This document shows, piece after piece, positions 31,156 through 43,090 of a stretch of DNA of 44,772 nucleotides. The position numbers were made by a program, and so were the translations under genes. Origin of the DNA: Choanephora cucurbitarum (taxonomy: Eukaryota > Mucoromycota > Mucoromycetes > Mucorales > Choanephoraceae); the NCBI GenBank assembly GCA_025331435.1, contig JAIWNI010000157.1, positions 1-44,772 on the forward strand. Reading direction: 5' to 3'. The notes beneath the pieces were generated by a model that searched no databases, had not been told where the DNA came from, and was given only the letters and a program-made list of their open reading frames with translations. Within the stretch, counting starts at the first letter, position 1. Each line of letters opens with the position of its first letter.

Positions 31156-32841
31156 GTGAATAGCAATATCTCCAACATGCATTTCCAAATCCATGGTCAA
31201 GTATATCACACTCAAGGTCCTCTTTTATCTGAAGATAACAACAATGCAAAATATGCTCAGTTGTATATCTTTGATCCTCAGTTTGCAGCTTCACTTAGAG
31301 CAGGCAATAACAGCGATTTGGATAGGGAAATCATAAGTAGTTTGACATTGATGCTTCATAAGAAAAATCCTTATGTCAGACTGTATAAGAATGCAAATGA
31401 GCTTCTTATTAATACTGCGATTAGCGAAAGCGAAACACCATTTGTTCGGATTTATCCTTCAATGAGAATTGAGTTAGTAGCTGGATTAGATAATCGTACT
31501 AAAAATCTTCCTACCTCTGATGAAGTTGCTGGTATTATACCGAACGAAAGCACTTCTGAAAGTTTTAGAGATATTCGTATCTACCTTCGCGATAGTGAAG
31601 GATCTCAATCTTTCAGAGCTATTTCACAAAATCATGCTTTGTACATGCCACTACATTATACGCTTCTTTTTCTCTAGGGTGATTTAGGCTGACACTGGGG
31701 TCTGAGATTGAGTGATGACTCTACTCGATTGACGCAAAGGTTGTACTATCAATACAGACTTTATCAAAGAGCAAATGAATATCCTACTTTGTTTTTAGCT
31801 AAGAGGTTATTTCAACAATACTTGGTTGATGCATGGGCAATCTGTGATCAAAATATATTCGATTGGATCAGAAATGACCAGTCTGACATCCGTGCTGATC
31901 TTTATAATGGTCTCCAAGATGCTCTCATTACTGATGATGTTAATGCTGACTTTTTGGGAAGACGCTTTATCTTGCCCAGTAGTTACACCGGAGGTCCTCG
32001 CTTCATGGCTAAATTGTATCAAGATTCGATGGCTATTGTGAGATATTTTGGCAATCCATCCCTTTTTATTACTTTTACTGCCAACCCAAGATGGATTGAG
32101 ATTCAAAACGAACTCTTACCCAGGCAATCTGCTTCTGATAGACCTGATTTAGTTGCAAGGGTTTTTGATATGAAGGTGAAAGAGCCACTTCACGATCTTA
32201 AATCAAAAAAGATTTTTGGATCTTACAGGGGTTTAGTCAGAACGATTGAATATCAAAAGAAAGGACTTCCTCATTTGCATTTACTTTTGTTTCTGGACCC
32301 TGCTCAAAACATAGACACTCAAGATAAAATAGATCAGGTTATTTCTGCTGAACCACCTTCGAAAGAATCTGACCCCAAACTGTACGATGTAATCACCAGA
32401 AACATGGTACATGGCCCATGTGGTGAACTCAATCCAAGATCTCCATGTATGGTTAGGGATGTCAATGGTCACCTGAAATGTACCAAGCGATTCCCTAAGC
32501 CCTATTCCGAAGAAACAGTAGTTAGTGAGAACGGCTACCCTACCTACAAACGCTCTTCTATAATCGATCCAGCCAATCTTCATCATGTGCCTATTCCTCA
32601 AAGATATGGTGGTGGTACCATTGAAGTTGATAACAATTGGATCGTGCCTTACAACCCATTCTTATCAAAAAAATATAAGGCACACATCAATGTTGAATGT
32701 TGTCAAGGTGTACAAGCCATCAAATACATCAACAAGTATGTCTATAAAGGCTCTGACCGTACTACTTTGAGGTTGAGTGACAATGCAGATGAAATCAGCA
32801 AGCATCTTCAAGGTCGTTACATTGGGCCTACAGAATTTTAA
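31156..32841 (+). pseudogene. Helitron Rep fragment, truncated at both ends
   Basis: Third Helitron, related in lineage to 14315-18981. It opens directly in the Helitron-like N domain (MHFQIHGQVYHTQGPLL, then YAQLYIFDPQFAASLRAG) with no upstream part. Two stops close together (about 31675 and 31690) interrupt LLF...GDLG..HWGLRL; the second sits where Trp is expected. From 31708 a 377-codon frame is clean: FILPSSYTGGPRFMAKLYQ, PSLFITFTANPRWIEI, then the HUH motif GLPHLHLLLFL with both His intact (32272-32280). Further on come VIPxNMVHGPCG-type sequence (RNMVHGPCGELNP) and the Tyr motif KYINKYVYKG (about 32722). It ends abruptly at RYIGPTEF. There is no helicase, so this is a fragment. Confidence 0.88.
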
Positions 32842-33326
32842 TTTGACAAGCATCTATCGCTTTAATGATCTCTCAACTATCAGCAATGAATTTTGACTAA
32901 AGATTTGTATTCAAGGGATAGGCTAGTAAAGATTAATTTATAAAAGACCATTACATTAAAATATTACATTAAACAGACGTTTTTTTTAATGGTAAATAAA
33001 AACAAACAGGTATAGCTTTATGTGAAAAGCAAATATTTAAAAGAAAGCAAATATAAAAGGCCATGTTTCAAAATACTAAAATATTGGCAGAGAGAAATCA
33101 GTAATTTGATCGTTATTGTGTTCCTTGTATATAACAGCAATAACTGACATTATGATTTTATGAGGTTTGGTCGTTATATTTTTAATGGAGCGTTATGCAT
33201 GCTATTTTAATAATGATTCATATATGTTGCTGCAATAATTTAAGTCATTGGAACTTAAAAGACACATGTTTTATCTATATATTTTAGATCAACTACATAT
33301 GTTAAGTTTCTTGATCACCAAATAGC
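32842..33326. other. AT-rich intergenic stretch
   Basis: Separates the truncated Helitron from the end of the AT-hook gene. No coding signal on either strand. The point of truncation of the Helitron (about 32838) shows no obvious repeat. Confidence 0.45.
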
Positions 33327-35463
33327 TTATTTATTAGAATCATTTTGACGAAAGAAAAACTGATGAATGGTTCCTCCAGGCAAAGTCTCTTCGACCGCTT
33401 TCTTTGGTCTTCCTTTGCTTTTTCTTGGCACTTCAACTGTATCATCTACAACTTTTTTTGGTCTACCACGTTTTCTAACATCTTGGCCTGGTTGAATTGT
33501 CAAAACAGATGAAACCTCCGCCCGCTTATCCTATACAATCATTTAGGCAAATTGTTAATCACACCGAAGCAATCGATTTTGGGTTTATATTTAGATGCAG
33601 AATCTCAAAAACTCAAGAGATAATTACTATTCAAATCTGATAATTATCTTCTTGGATGTATTTGAAGCCTCATGTAAAGAATCATTGGGTTTTTTTTGTG
33701 GCACTGAAGTTTCATGACTATTATTATGTTTGCAATTCAACAAAATGTATGCAGAATGAAAGTAGGAAAAAAAAACCGAATATGCGTTTTGATTTAGAGA
33801 TAGTTCTATCGAGATAATTTACCTTCGATTACGGAGCTATGGTCGGTACCAGGATAGACATAAGATTTGCAGTTGTTGATAGATGAGTATCAATTGAGAT
33901 TTCTGAAATTGAGCGCCCTAAAGTAGAGGTAAATCTTGAAATAGTATTGCCAGATGAAGGGTCAATTTAAGATATTTGACTAGCAGCTGCGATTGATACG
34001 TCTGCCCTTTTGTTTGCCTTTTCCTGCGTATTCTTGAAGCCCAGAATTAGGGACATTTCTTTCAGAGTAGATATTATTATCAGAGTAATCAAATCTTTCT
34101 TCACCAAAATCATCTTCTCTAACTATTGGATAATAAATTTAGTTAATAGACTTGTTTCAGAGACAGAATATGTTCTTTGTTTACATTGAAAGGCTGTGGA
34201 TGATTCTGCTTCGAAAAAAGACGGTCTGGGTATTGGTTGCCAATGGTGTTCTGACTCGTTTCTATTAGTTGATGTAGCAGATCTAATTAATGTAGCTGAT
34301 GTTATGGGTCTACCCTGTCTAATAGTTCTTTCTGAAGAGTCGCTACCTATAGTCGCATAATGTAAGTTATGTTAAAGTTAGTCGGTGTACGATACATTGC
34401 TTAAATGATTCGAGTACCAGAATCTTCACCATCATCGTAAAAAGCTGGTTTTGCCAGTCTACTGATTTCATCTGGATGTCTTTGTGTATCATTACTAGCA
34501 TTAACCTCTTAGTGATCGAAGTTGTTAAAGTCGCTTACAAAATGCATATGATCTGCAGCATCATCATTATCTCTAGATCCTACACTAGAATTGTCTGAAA
34601 AATGTCTAGCGTCTTCATTGTCATTGAGTTGATTTAAGAACAAAAATTCATCATCAGCTTCAGCATCTCTTTGTTGAGTCGGATCAGTTTCTTCTAAAGG
34701 ATCTACAATTTCTTCTTCATCAGCATGCTGATTTTCTTCATTAGGATTGTCATCTATGTCATGCTCGTCTATAAAAGATTGGCAAAGGTTACCACCAAAA
34801 TCTTCTCAACTCTAATACAACATTACTATGATTGCTTACTTTGACCACCATGGGTAGTATCCATGCCAAAAATTCAGCGCCATTATCAAAGTTTTGATTC
34901 AAAGAAAGGTTAACAAAAAAGTAACCTTCTTTGACACCTTCTCCAAGCACTGTGGGACCAACTTCTAGGTGTACCATATCATTAAGCTTTTCGGTAACCA
35001 AGGGTATACAAGGAATTACTTGCAGAGCCAAAGGAGTGATATGGAACTTTTCTTCCACTGCTCGTCCAAGAAAACCAATGACAGAAGGCATTTGTCTCAT
35101 TGGACCAGTGGCAATTACCATGATAGGTTCTTTCTTGGTTTTGATACAGTCAAAAGTCCAAGTTTCATCATAATCAAGCAAGGACTTTTCTACCAGTTCT
35201 TTGTCAGCAACTGCTTTGACACTATAACGTCTACATAATCATAAGTGTATTAGTTGATGTTATCCGATTCTCAAAGGTGCCTTTCTTTTTCCCAATGATA
35301 ACAAATACACTAGCACATAGCCACCCACTTATTTCTCTGGATAAAGTTCGACTTACGCTGAGCGAGGCTCATATAAAAGGAAATAAATTTTTTGTTCAAC
35401 ATCGACTATTTCTATCGTATGAGGAAAGAATACACCGACAAACGTTGAAATTATTGACTCCAT
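33327..35463 (-). pseudogene. Multi-exon AT-hook protein gene, unknown family, partly decayed
   Basis: Probably a chromatin- or DNA-binding protein; family not recognised. ATG at 35463. Exons: 35463-35357, 35230-34840, 34763-34418, 34346-34185, and 34122 leftward. These junctions use GT-AG sites and agree in phase. The N-terminal region (MESIISTFVGVFFPHTIEI; VADKELVEKSLLDYDETW; LGRAVEEKFHITPLAL; VKEGYFFVNLSLNQNF) looks like a folded, beta-rich domain. Exon 3 is very acidic (DEEEIVDPLEETDP). The last exon (33530-33327) has two AT-hooks, RKRGRPKKVV and KSKGRPKKAV, and ends RQNDSNK. Lesions: TAA at 34509-34511, a frameshift and stops in the 33.8-34.0 kb part. The gene diverges from 36889-37800. 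It may be a host gene or an accessory gene of the neighbouring Helitron. Confidence 0.6.
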
Positions 35464-36888
35464 CTTGAATATAGTAGGAAATAAAAAACCAAAAAGTCTT
35501 TAACCGAAAGGTGTATCTATTTATGCCACATTTTACAGAATATTTTGATTGATGTTTCACCACAAAATGTGTAGCATTATTTCCAATTTAGTGATTGAAA
35601 ATAGGGTTTAATGTGAAAACTGTATTGTGTCACTTTGAGCGGATAACGACCTAAAAGGGTAAAAGCATGCTGTATGTATTTGATATCATGTCGCAGAGTA
35701 GTGAAGATGCTGTTGCAATTCAAACTCTTTTAAGGTGTTTACAGCCTGAAATTATTTTATAATCGTAGCAGTTCTTCACCCATTCAACATGAGCTGCATG
35801 AAAACAATATATGATTTTTGACAGTCGAACCAATCAAAAACGATTGCTGAAATAAAAAATCAAAGTCAGATGTAAAAGGCAGTTTAATGGGAAATAAAGC
35901 AGAATATACAGTTCACTCAAAGAATCTGTTAGCATGAAAGCATACTATGTAATATAGCGCTTTATACATAGTTCTTTGTACAGTCTTGTTTCTAGTACTT
36001 GTTATTATCTATAAATAATCAACTATTTTAAGCAAACTGTGTGTTGGATAGCCTTTAAAAAAAATTGCTAATTAGCAATAACCTAAAATATTGAATGCAA
36101 GTAGAGGGACAAGAAAATAGTGGAAGAATCTTATTTGTATTAGATTGTTCTACGCAACAAAACCTGCACGATTTTACTTTGTAGCAAATTGCCAAAAACA
36201 AACCGACATTATGGTTAATTGATCGACGGAAGGGTTCTTTTTCAGGAACATGGTGTAACAAACTTTATTTTGACTGTATATGTCAATTTCCGGCTTGTGC
36301 ATGAAATTGAAGTGAGAACATTCATGTACTAGGTAACAACAAGACAATCAATTGCTCTCTTCATTTTGTCCTAAATCTATGTTTAATGTCATTAATAACC
36401 ATTTGCTTATATATATAACTGATGGCTCTGCATACAAACATATCTTTTATAAATGACGCTATGCTAGTACACTGGTTTGCAGCAATATTGTTTGGTTAGT
36501 TTGTGTAGAGTATTTTTTGCTTATTTCTAAAATCAGCTCCATTCGCTGTTACTTAAAACAAAGTAAGTTTAAAAAAAGTTGATACGACATTATAAGGTTT
36601 AATACTTCGTAACATGTTAATTAGCATGATTACTGATGAGACCAGTCTTATATTGTCCTTTGCAAGCAGACAATTGGTTCTTGATGTTTGAGTACCCAAA
36701 CAATTCAGATATCCGCATGTTCTCAATCAGTGTCCGCGTCCCAATCTTAACGATCGTAGTCCTTAATCAGTGACTGGTATCGCAATCCTTGATATGGTTG
36801 CATTTGTCTTAGCGTTTCATATAAAAAGGGGCTCTCAACTTCAATCGAATTAATCTCTGTACAATTTATTCAAATTACACAAGACAAA
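35464..36888. other. Divergent intergenic region
   Basis: About 1.4 kb between two genes transcribed away from each other, so it should carry both promoters. It is AT-rich, with no coding signal apart from short minus-strand chance frames. Close to the plus-strand gene, AATCAGTG recurs (36726 and 36765) and CAATC-type boxes appear (36752 and 36783), followed by a TATA box. Confidence 0.5.
36820..36827 (+). promoter_or_regulatory. TATA box of the 259-aa gene
   Basis: TATAAAAA, 62 bp before the ATG at 36889, followed by a leader without upstream ATGs. Spacing fits a fungal pol II promoter with a short 5' UTR. Confidence 0.6.
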
Positions 36889-37800
36889 ATGTTTATTGGC
36901 GAATTCTCTGATGCTATGGTTACTGACCACCCCACCTTTAGAATCAATGCAAGAAATGTAATTGCCGAAGTGAAAGCTATTGATTCTGGCGTTAGAGCAA
37001 AGTTGTATTTCAGCCATCCTGCTCTTATGTATTACTGTATCCGGTTCTGTGAAATTGAATCAAGACATCACTTTATTGGTATGTATCTTTGATTAAAGTG
37101 TTTAGAAAAAAGACCTAAGCTAATACATTGGATGATAGGTAATTTGAATGTAACTGCCTACACATTTGATCATACCAGTAGAGCATTTGCCAGTATCAGA
37201 ATGAGTGTTGATGGTGTTCGACCTATTCTTCAGGTCTCTGATGATGGCCATGTTATTCCCACGCAAGCACAAAGAATCAGAGTTCGCGACTTTGATAGAC
37301 GCCAGCGGTTCTATAAGCTCAAGTTTATGGTGTACAAGTACGTATGGGAAAACATTGATGAGGATTTTGTGACGCTGTCAGATGGAAGCAGTATAGACAC
37401 ATTTGCTACCGAAGTTAGCAGAATGTACACTGACCTGGGTAAGTTGCCTTGAATTATATTACGGTCAAGTTCTAACACGACTTTTTGTGTTCGTAAATAC
37501 TAGTCGCTAGAGGTCTTGTTATTGCTTCCTATCAATCCTGTGGCTGTTGACACCGCTGTCAACGTTCCCGATTCTGATGAGTCAAGCCGTCCTGTACCAA
37601 GAACCATGCGTACTGTCTATGAGTACAATGATAATGTGACAAGAATTACAGATTGGTCTGAGCCATATCTCAGTTTTCAAAATCTGAACTCTGATCAAGA
37701 TCCCATCTCCCCTGAAGCATTCATAATTCCTGGTGAAGAACTAGTGCGCTCACCATCTGTCGGTGAAAGAAGACGTAGAACAACAGAGATGGAAGATTAA
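36889..37800 (+). CDS. Unknown protein, three exons, intact (259 aa)
   Basis: Function not recognised. Exons 36889-37078, 37139-37438 and 37511-37800; introns of 60 and 72 nt. Both introns start GTATGT or GTAAGT, end TAG and are in phase 1, and the 780-nt mRNA frame has no stop before TAA at 37798. The first acceptor is preceded by GCTAATAC, a good branch site. The second acceptor must be the AG at 37509-37510, since the earlier one would shift the frame. The protein is mixed alpha/beta, with alternating hydrophobic strands (TFRINARNVIAEVKAI, LNVTAYTFDH, ASIRMSVDGVRPILQV). It ends in an acidic and proline-rich tail with a basic patch (RRRRTTEMED). There is no signal peptide or membrane segment. 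Lying just upstream of a Helitron Rep/helicase on the same strand, it could be an accessory factor; a single-stranded-DNA-binding role is only a guess. Confidence 0.75.
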
Positions 37801-38046
37801 AATGATCCATAGTTTGAAATATGTTATGAAAAGGGTCAAAAAAATAAAAGAAAATCTTGCCTCAAAAATTACCATAATAAGAATGAATATATTAACAGAA
37901 AATGTGTAAAGACTATGTGTAACAATTTACAATTGTTGAAGTAGCACAACGCGTTCTCCCATTTTTGAACATTGTAACTTAAAGCTTCTAGATAATTGTT
38001 GAACCTTATTTTGAAATAATATATAAGCTTTGTTTCGAAAAAAAAC

Positions 38047-41000
38047 ATGATCTTTTATTTTACAAAAAATAAATATCTTACTATAATGTTCTTTGCTTTC
38101 CGTGTTGAAAACCCTAACTTGTCTACTTTTAACAGAATTCAAAAGAGACAAATTGAATCTTTTCAAAAGTTCACCAACGAGAAGCCTAATGGTTTTTGTT
38201 GTATCTGCTTGAAGGTCTTGTATCCTGAAGAACAAAGATACCGCAAGTTCCAACCAGAATTTGCTTTTCCTTGCACCAACTGGAAGATGGAGCCCATTGC
38301 TAAATCCGATGATCAAGAAAAAAAGATGGTTTGTAAGGACCATGCCAAGTCCATCGAATCCTTCAAGGAGTTCGAATACCCAGGTAAACTAGATCACTCT
38401 CAAATCAGAAGGAACAATACCTAACTATATCAATTTGAATAAATAGGTGATTTAATTGAAGAAACAGCCAAGATGAATTACCGTGAAAAAGCTGCTCTTG
38501 CCCCCATTAAGTTGATGTCACAAATCACAAGAAAGTCCACTTTGTTGCATGGTAGAATTGGCCACTATGAAGTAAAGGGTAACATGTATAACGTGCACAA
38601 TTATGAATTTGCTGAGATGGCATACGGTGGTACCCTCAGTATGTTTTTCCAGAGAGGTGATCCTATTAATATCAATAAGAAGAATGTTCAAGATGCCTAC
38701 AAACGTTTACAAGAAACGCACCCTTTGTTGGCTCGATACAATCTCCCCCAATTGACCTACTCTCTTGTGAACGTATCACATTACCGAAAACAAGAAGCAT
38801 GTAGGAATCGAAAAGGGATGGCTCAACAATGCTCTGTTCGCCAAAGATGATGTTAACCCCCAGGCTACTGATGTTGAGTTCAAGGATCTCATTATTGGTC
38901 AAGATAATGTTGGAAAGTACGTGAGATACTCTCACCCTAGTCTCTTGGCCTTGGTGTTTCCCTACTTGTATACCGAATTGTACTGGTCACTATTCTTTGG
39001 TTCCAACACACACTGATGAATATCGTAACAGGGAAGGCATCTACGGGCTACCAGCAAGACAAGGAGGAGTTGCTCAAGCCACACTGAACGGAGAAAGTCT
39101 TGGCTATTATGCTAAAACCAGACTACTTGCCAAGGATAGACTGTTTTGCTCGTGACCCCTCTTTTCTTTTCTTCATGCTTGACCTCATCGAAAAAAGAAA
39201 TATTTCTGCTGCTAACAGGTTTGTTGTTTCTACCAAAGGCCGTGAAAACTTAAGAAGAAGAGATGTAGTAGATACAGCAACCAACAAGTTGAAAAAGAAT
39301 ATTGTCTCCACTGTGCCTTCGCAGATTAGGTCTTCATACAGTTACAAAAGAAAAAACTTCTTGGATTTGCAATTTATTATCGAAAGTCTTGGTCCTCCTG
39401 AACTCTTCTTGACTTTTACCTGTGATGACAAGAATCCAGAATCCAAAAGGCTTGAGCGATGAAGACATCAACTTTAGTTGGGAAGATCCAGTTATGTTTT
39501 CTCGACACTTCAAAAGAAAATGGCAAAAGTTTTATACCGACTATATCTGTAAGAATTTTGCTCAGCAAATTGGTGGTATAAAAGAGTAGAGTTGGGTGAT
39601 GGAAATTCAAGATCGTGGCAGTCCCCAGATTCATATGGTTTTATGGACAAACAAATCTGTTCAAGAGCTCATTGAAATGAATATTGTTCATACCTGGTTT
39701 CCTAGTAACTGCACCAGCGATCCGTTATTGTACAAGTTAGTAGAAGATTTACAAGTTCATAGATGTAACGATAAGTAAGTTGTCTTTCTCAAGCATAATT
39801 TTATCTTTGGCATTAACTAGTATCTTAATTTCTGTAGTTATTGTAAAAGAGGTGATCCCACAAAGAAGTGTAGATTTGGATATCCTAAGCCGTATGTAAC
39901 TGAAACTGTGATTGAAGACAACTGCAACGTAATCTACAAGCGCGATGTTGGTGATGCCTCAGTCAACAATTACAATCCCTACCTGTTGGCCACATTCAGA
40001 ACAAGTATGGATATTCAATATAACAACGGTCCTCAAGCTGTACGATATCTCGCAAAATACCTCGCAAAAGATGACTATGAAGCCAAGATTATGCTCAAAA
40101 ATGTCATATCGCAGAACTCTGGTTACTACAAAAGAACTTCGTTTGTAAGAGAACGTGAACATTATCAGTACGTATAGTTGGTGCTGTTGAGGCAACCTAT
40201 GATGTTCTTGGCTGGCGCAAACATAGCAACTCTCGAGAAGTCTTGTTCTTGAATACTAATCTTTTTGGTCAAGATACCAAGGGTTTTAGAAGTGACATTC
40301 ATGATGTAGATCCTGATTCAGATGACATTTATGCCAAGACACATGTCGGTAAGTCTGCGATTAGATACCAAGTAATGATAAATTTATATTGATCTGCTCA
40401 ATTAGAAATCTATGAAGATCGTGATGGTGCTGCTGAGCTTACTATGCCACAGTTCTTTTGTTTTTACAAGCGCGAATATGGAAGAAAGTCTTTAGATGGA
40501 ATCGTAACTGACGTTCAACGTGACTATCATCGAAGCCCTCTGCCAATGTATATCTGTTGTCCAAAGCTCAAGCATGTGTACAAGTTGATCAAAGACAAGC
40601 CACGTTTCTGGAGAACATTCAACTAAAGCGAAATGAACGGTGAAAGTTTCTACTATCAGCAAATCGTTACAAAGAAAGCGATATTGAATACAACATTTAG
40701 AACAGAAATGGAAGCCTATGTTACTTGGAAAGGTGAGTGGATTGAATTCCTACTGTGATCGCATATATTTAAAATTAGCTTAATCAATTTTGATAAATGT
40801 AGATTAATATGAACACTTAATCAATCTTGAAGAAGGTGGTATTCAAGTCAATCGACAAGTAAACATCGAATCGTTACAAGATGTGAATGATGCTGAAAGA
40901 GGTATAGATGTCTCTCCTGATGAACTATCTGTCATGCTTTCAACCGCCAACTCGGATCAGAAAAGTATTTATGATCAACTAGTAGAAGAAATGAATGTGA

Positions 41001-42224
41001 GCTCTGTTGCTTTTGTATCTGGGGCCGCTGGTACCGGCAAGTTTTTTATTTTGAGAATGTTAGAAAGACATTATAAGATCAAAGGCTACAAAGTAAGACA
41101 GATTCTATAAAATAAAAATTGGATACTGACTACCATAACTTTAATAGGTATTCAAGTTAGCTCCTACAGGTGTAGCCGCTTACAACATTTGAGGACAAAC
41201 ACTGCATCGCTTTTTTGGCCTCACAAACGTAGCTTTGGTTCCCAACTTTTCTCTTTTGGATCAATATGTTAAGCTTTACCCAAAAATAAATTTGCTCATT
41301 GACGAATACTCGATGATCAGCTCAAAGCTACTCGAATCAATCAATGAAGCTCTTACAAAAGTCATAAACAGAAATGCCAATATGGGTGGAATACGAACGA
41401 TCTTTTTTGGTGATATTGCTCAACTGCTTCCAGTAAAGTCGAACGAAGGAAAGATCTGGGAGTCAGATATTTTTAACACTGTCAACCGCTATCAGCTTCG
41501 TATACCAGTAAGACAAAACGATCCAACTTTTGTAGCCATTCTCAATAAGGTTAGATGCTACAATTTTGATCAGTCTGTTATCGAATTTATAAATGCTCGT
41601 ACTGTTCGTAAATCAGAGATACCTTCCCGCTACCTTCACCTTTACACTACCATTGAAAGGGTAAGAACTGCCAATGAAAGTGATTACAAATCTTTTCCTG
41701 GCGAAGGCAAGATTTATGATGCTCAAGACAACTACACGGGTAATGCTGGTACAGCTAAAGCCGTTTTAACTGAAACAAGACTTCTACAAAAACTTCCTTT
41801 GAAAATTAATATGCCAGTAATGCTCATACAAAGTTTCAATGTTCAAGGTGGCTGGGTGAATGGCACTATTGCTCAAATTGAGTTTATGGAAGACGAAAAT
41901 ATCTGCTCAAGAAAAAAGTCTGATACCGGCAATTATGACCACATCTACTGGATCCAGCGAATTAGCCGTCAAGTACCAGGTACAAGCTATGTTCGTACAC
42001 AATACCCTCTTGTTCCCGCCTTTGCTGCCACCATACACAAATCCCAAAGTTTAACAATTGACAAAGTAGCCATCCATCTTGACAATATGAATACTCATGG
42101 TCAGTTGTATGTAGCTATGTCTAGAGTAAGAAAGCCTGAAGACCTCTACTTTTTTGGTGCAGATTTACCTTTAAGCATTAAACGCAAATTTGGTGCTGAT
42201 GTTGATGCATTTGAAATCATTTAA
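38047..42224 (+). pseudogene. Helitron Rep/PIF1 helicase, six exons, catalytic motifs lost
   Basis: Rep-helicase of the RGSPH-type lineage (as in 9602-13134, not as in 14315-18981). Exons end or begin at 38383/38447, 39774/39838, 40348/40407, 40732/40803 and 41092/41148, all GT-AG and phase-consistent. N-terminal cysteine cluster CCICLKVLYPEE and MVCKDHAK. Rep block: FIIESLGPPELFLTFTCDD, then MEIQDRGSPQIHMVLW, where the first HUH His is Gln (CAG at 39626-39628). Tyr motif VRYLAKYLAKDDY (about 40035). Helicase: Walker A GAAGTGKFF with Phe replacing Ser/Thr (41042-41044), LLIDEYSMI (Walker B), GDIAQLLPV, FAATIHKSQSLTI and HGQLYVAMSRVRKP. Frameshifts near 38785, 38980, 39440 and 40170; stops at 39588, 40624, 40805 and 41190. 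The last exon (from 41193) is open to TAA at 42222. The start could also be the ATG at 38086. Confidence 0.88.
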
Positions 42225-43090
42225 AAAAAAGAAAAAATAATAGTCATTGCGTCTTTCAACCATATATATCTTATCCATAAACTTTACCAATATACTTCAT
42301 CAATACACATTATCCAATTACAACTTTTACCTAGTCTACTAAACAAGCCTACAATAAACTCACGTCTAGCACTCTGAAAAACATATGGCAAACAAAGTAC
42401 CTCGATTGACAAGTGTAGGCGTAAACCAACTAACCCGTATTATCAAGCGCATCAAAAGAGCTCACCGATGAACGAAAATATTACAAGTCCATCACAAAAA
42501 AATCGCAGTCTAAAAACGACCCAAAAAGCAGACGACAAGAACAAAAGCGTGCAGGTCGTTTTTATTCTTTTACAATTTTCTTTTTCTTGACATCTTCAAC
42601 TACATCACAGGCAAAACAGGAACAAAACAACTTAAACCAAACGAGAAATAGGTCACCAACAGTTCTTCCAAACAAAACGAAACAACAATGCAACAGAGAT
42701 ACAACGACGACGACTTCAACAGCTCCAAACAATTTCTTCAATAAATAAACTTGCTTCTTCAAATCAATTCAATCCAATTTTTTTTCTTCTATTTTCTTTT
42801 CTTGTTATACTTTTTCTTCAACTTCAATTTCCCATCTACAGATCGTCTTCAATCTTCTTCAAATTTTCTTGTGTTATTATTCTTTGCCTTTCTTCTTTTC
42901 TTATCAGCAGGATACTCCGTATCATAAGCATCAGGACCGATGGTAGAGTTATATTCTAAACAACCAAAACAAGCGGAAACAACAGTTCTTCAATTCTTCA
43001 TCTTCATCTAATCAGCATACAGTCTTCAAGGGCGATTCAACAACAGAAACAGTCTTTTAAAAAATAAAAATAATACCATGTAGATTGAAG

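Noticed and set aside
34931..35238. Two overlapping plus-strand frames
   Set aside because: The minus strand here forms exon 2 of the AT-hook gene with matching splice phases.
37927..38343. Minus-strand 138-codon frame
   Set aside because: Antisense of the first exon of the Rep/helicase with its cysteine cluster.
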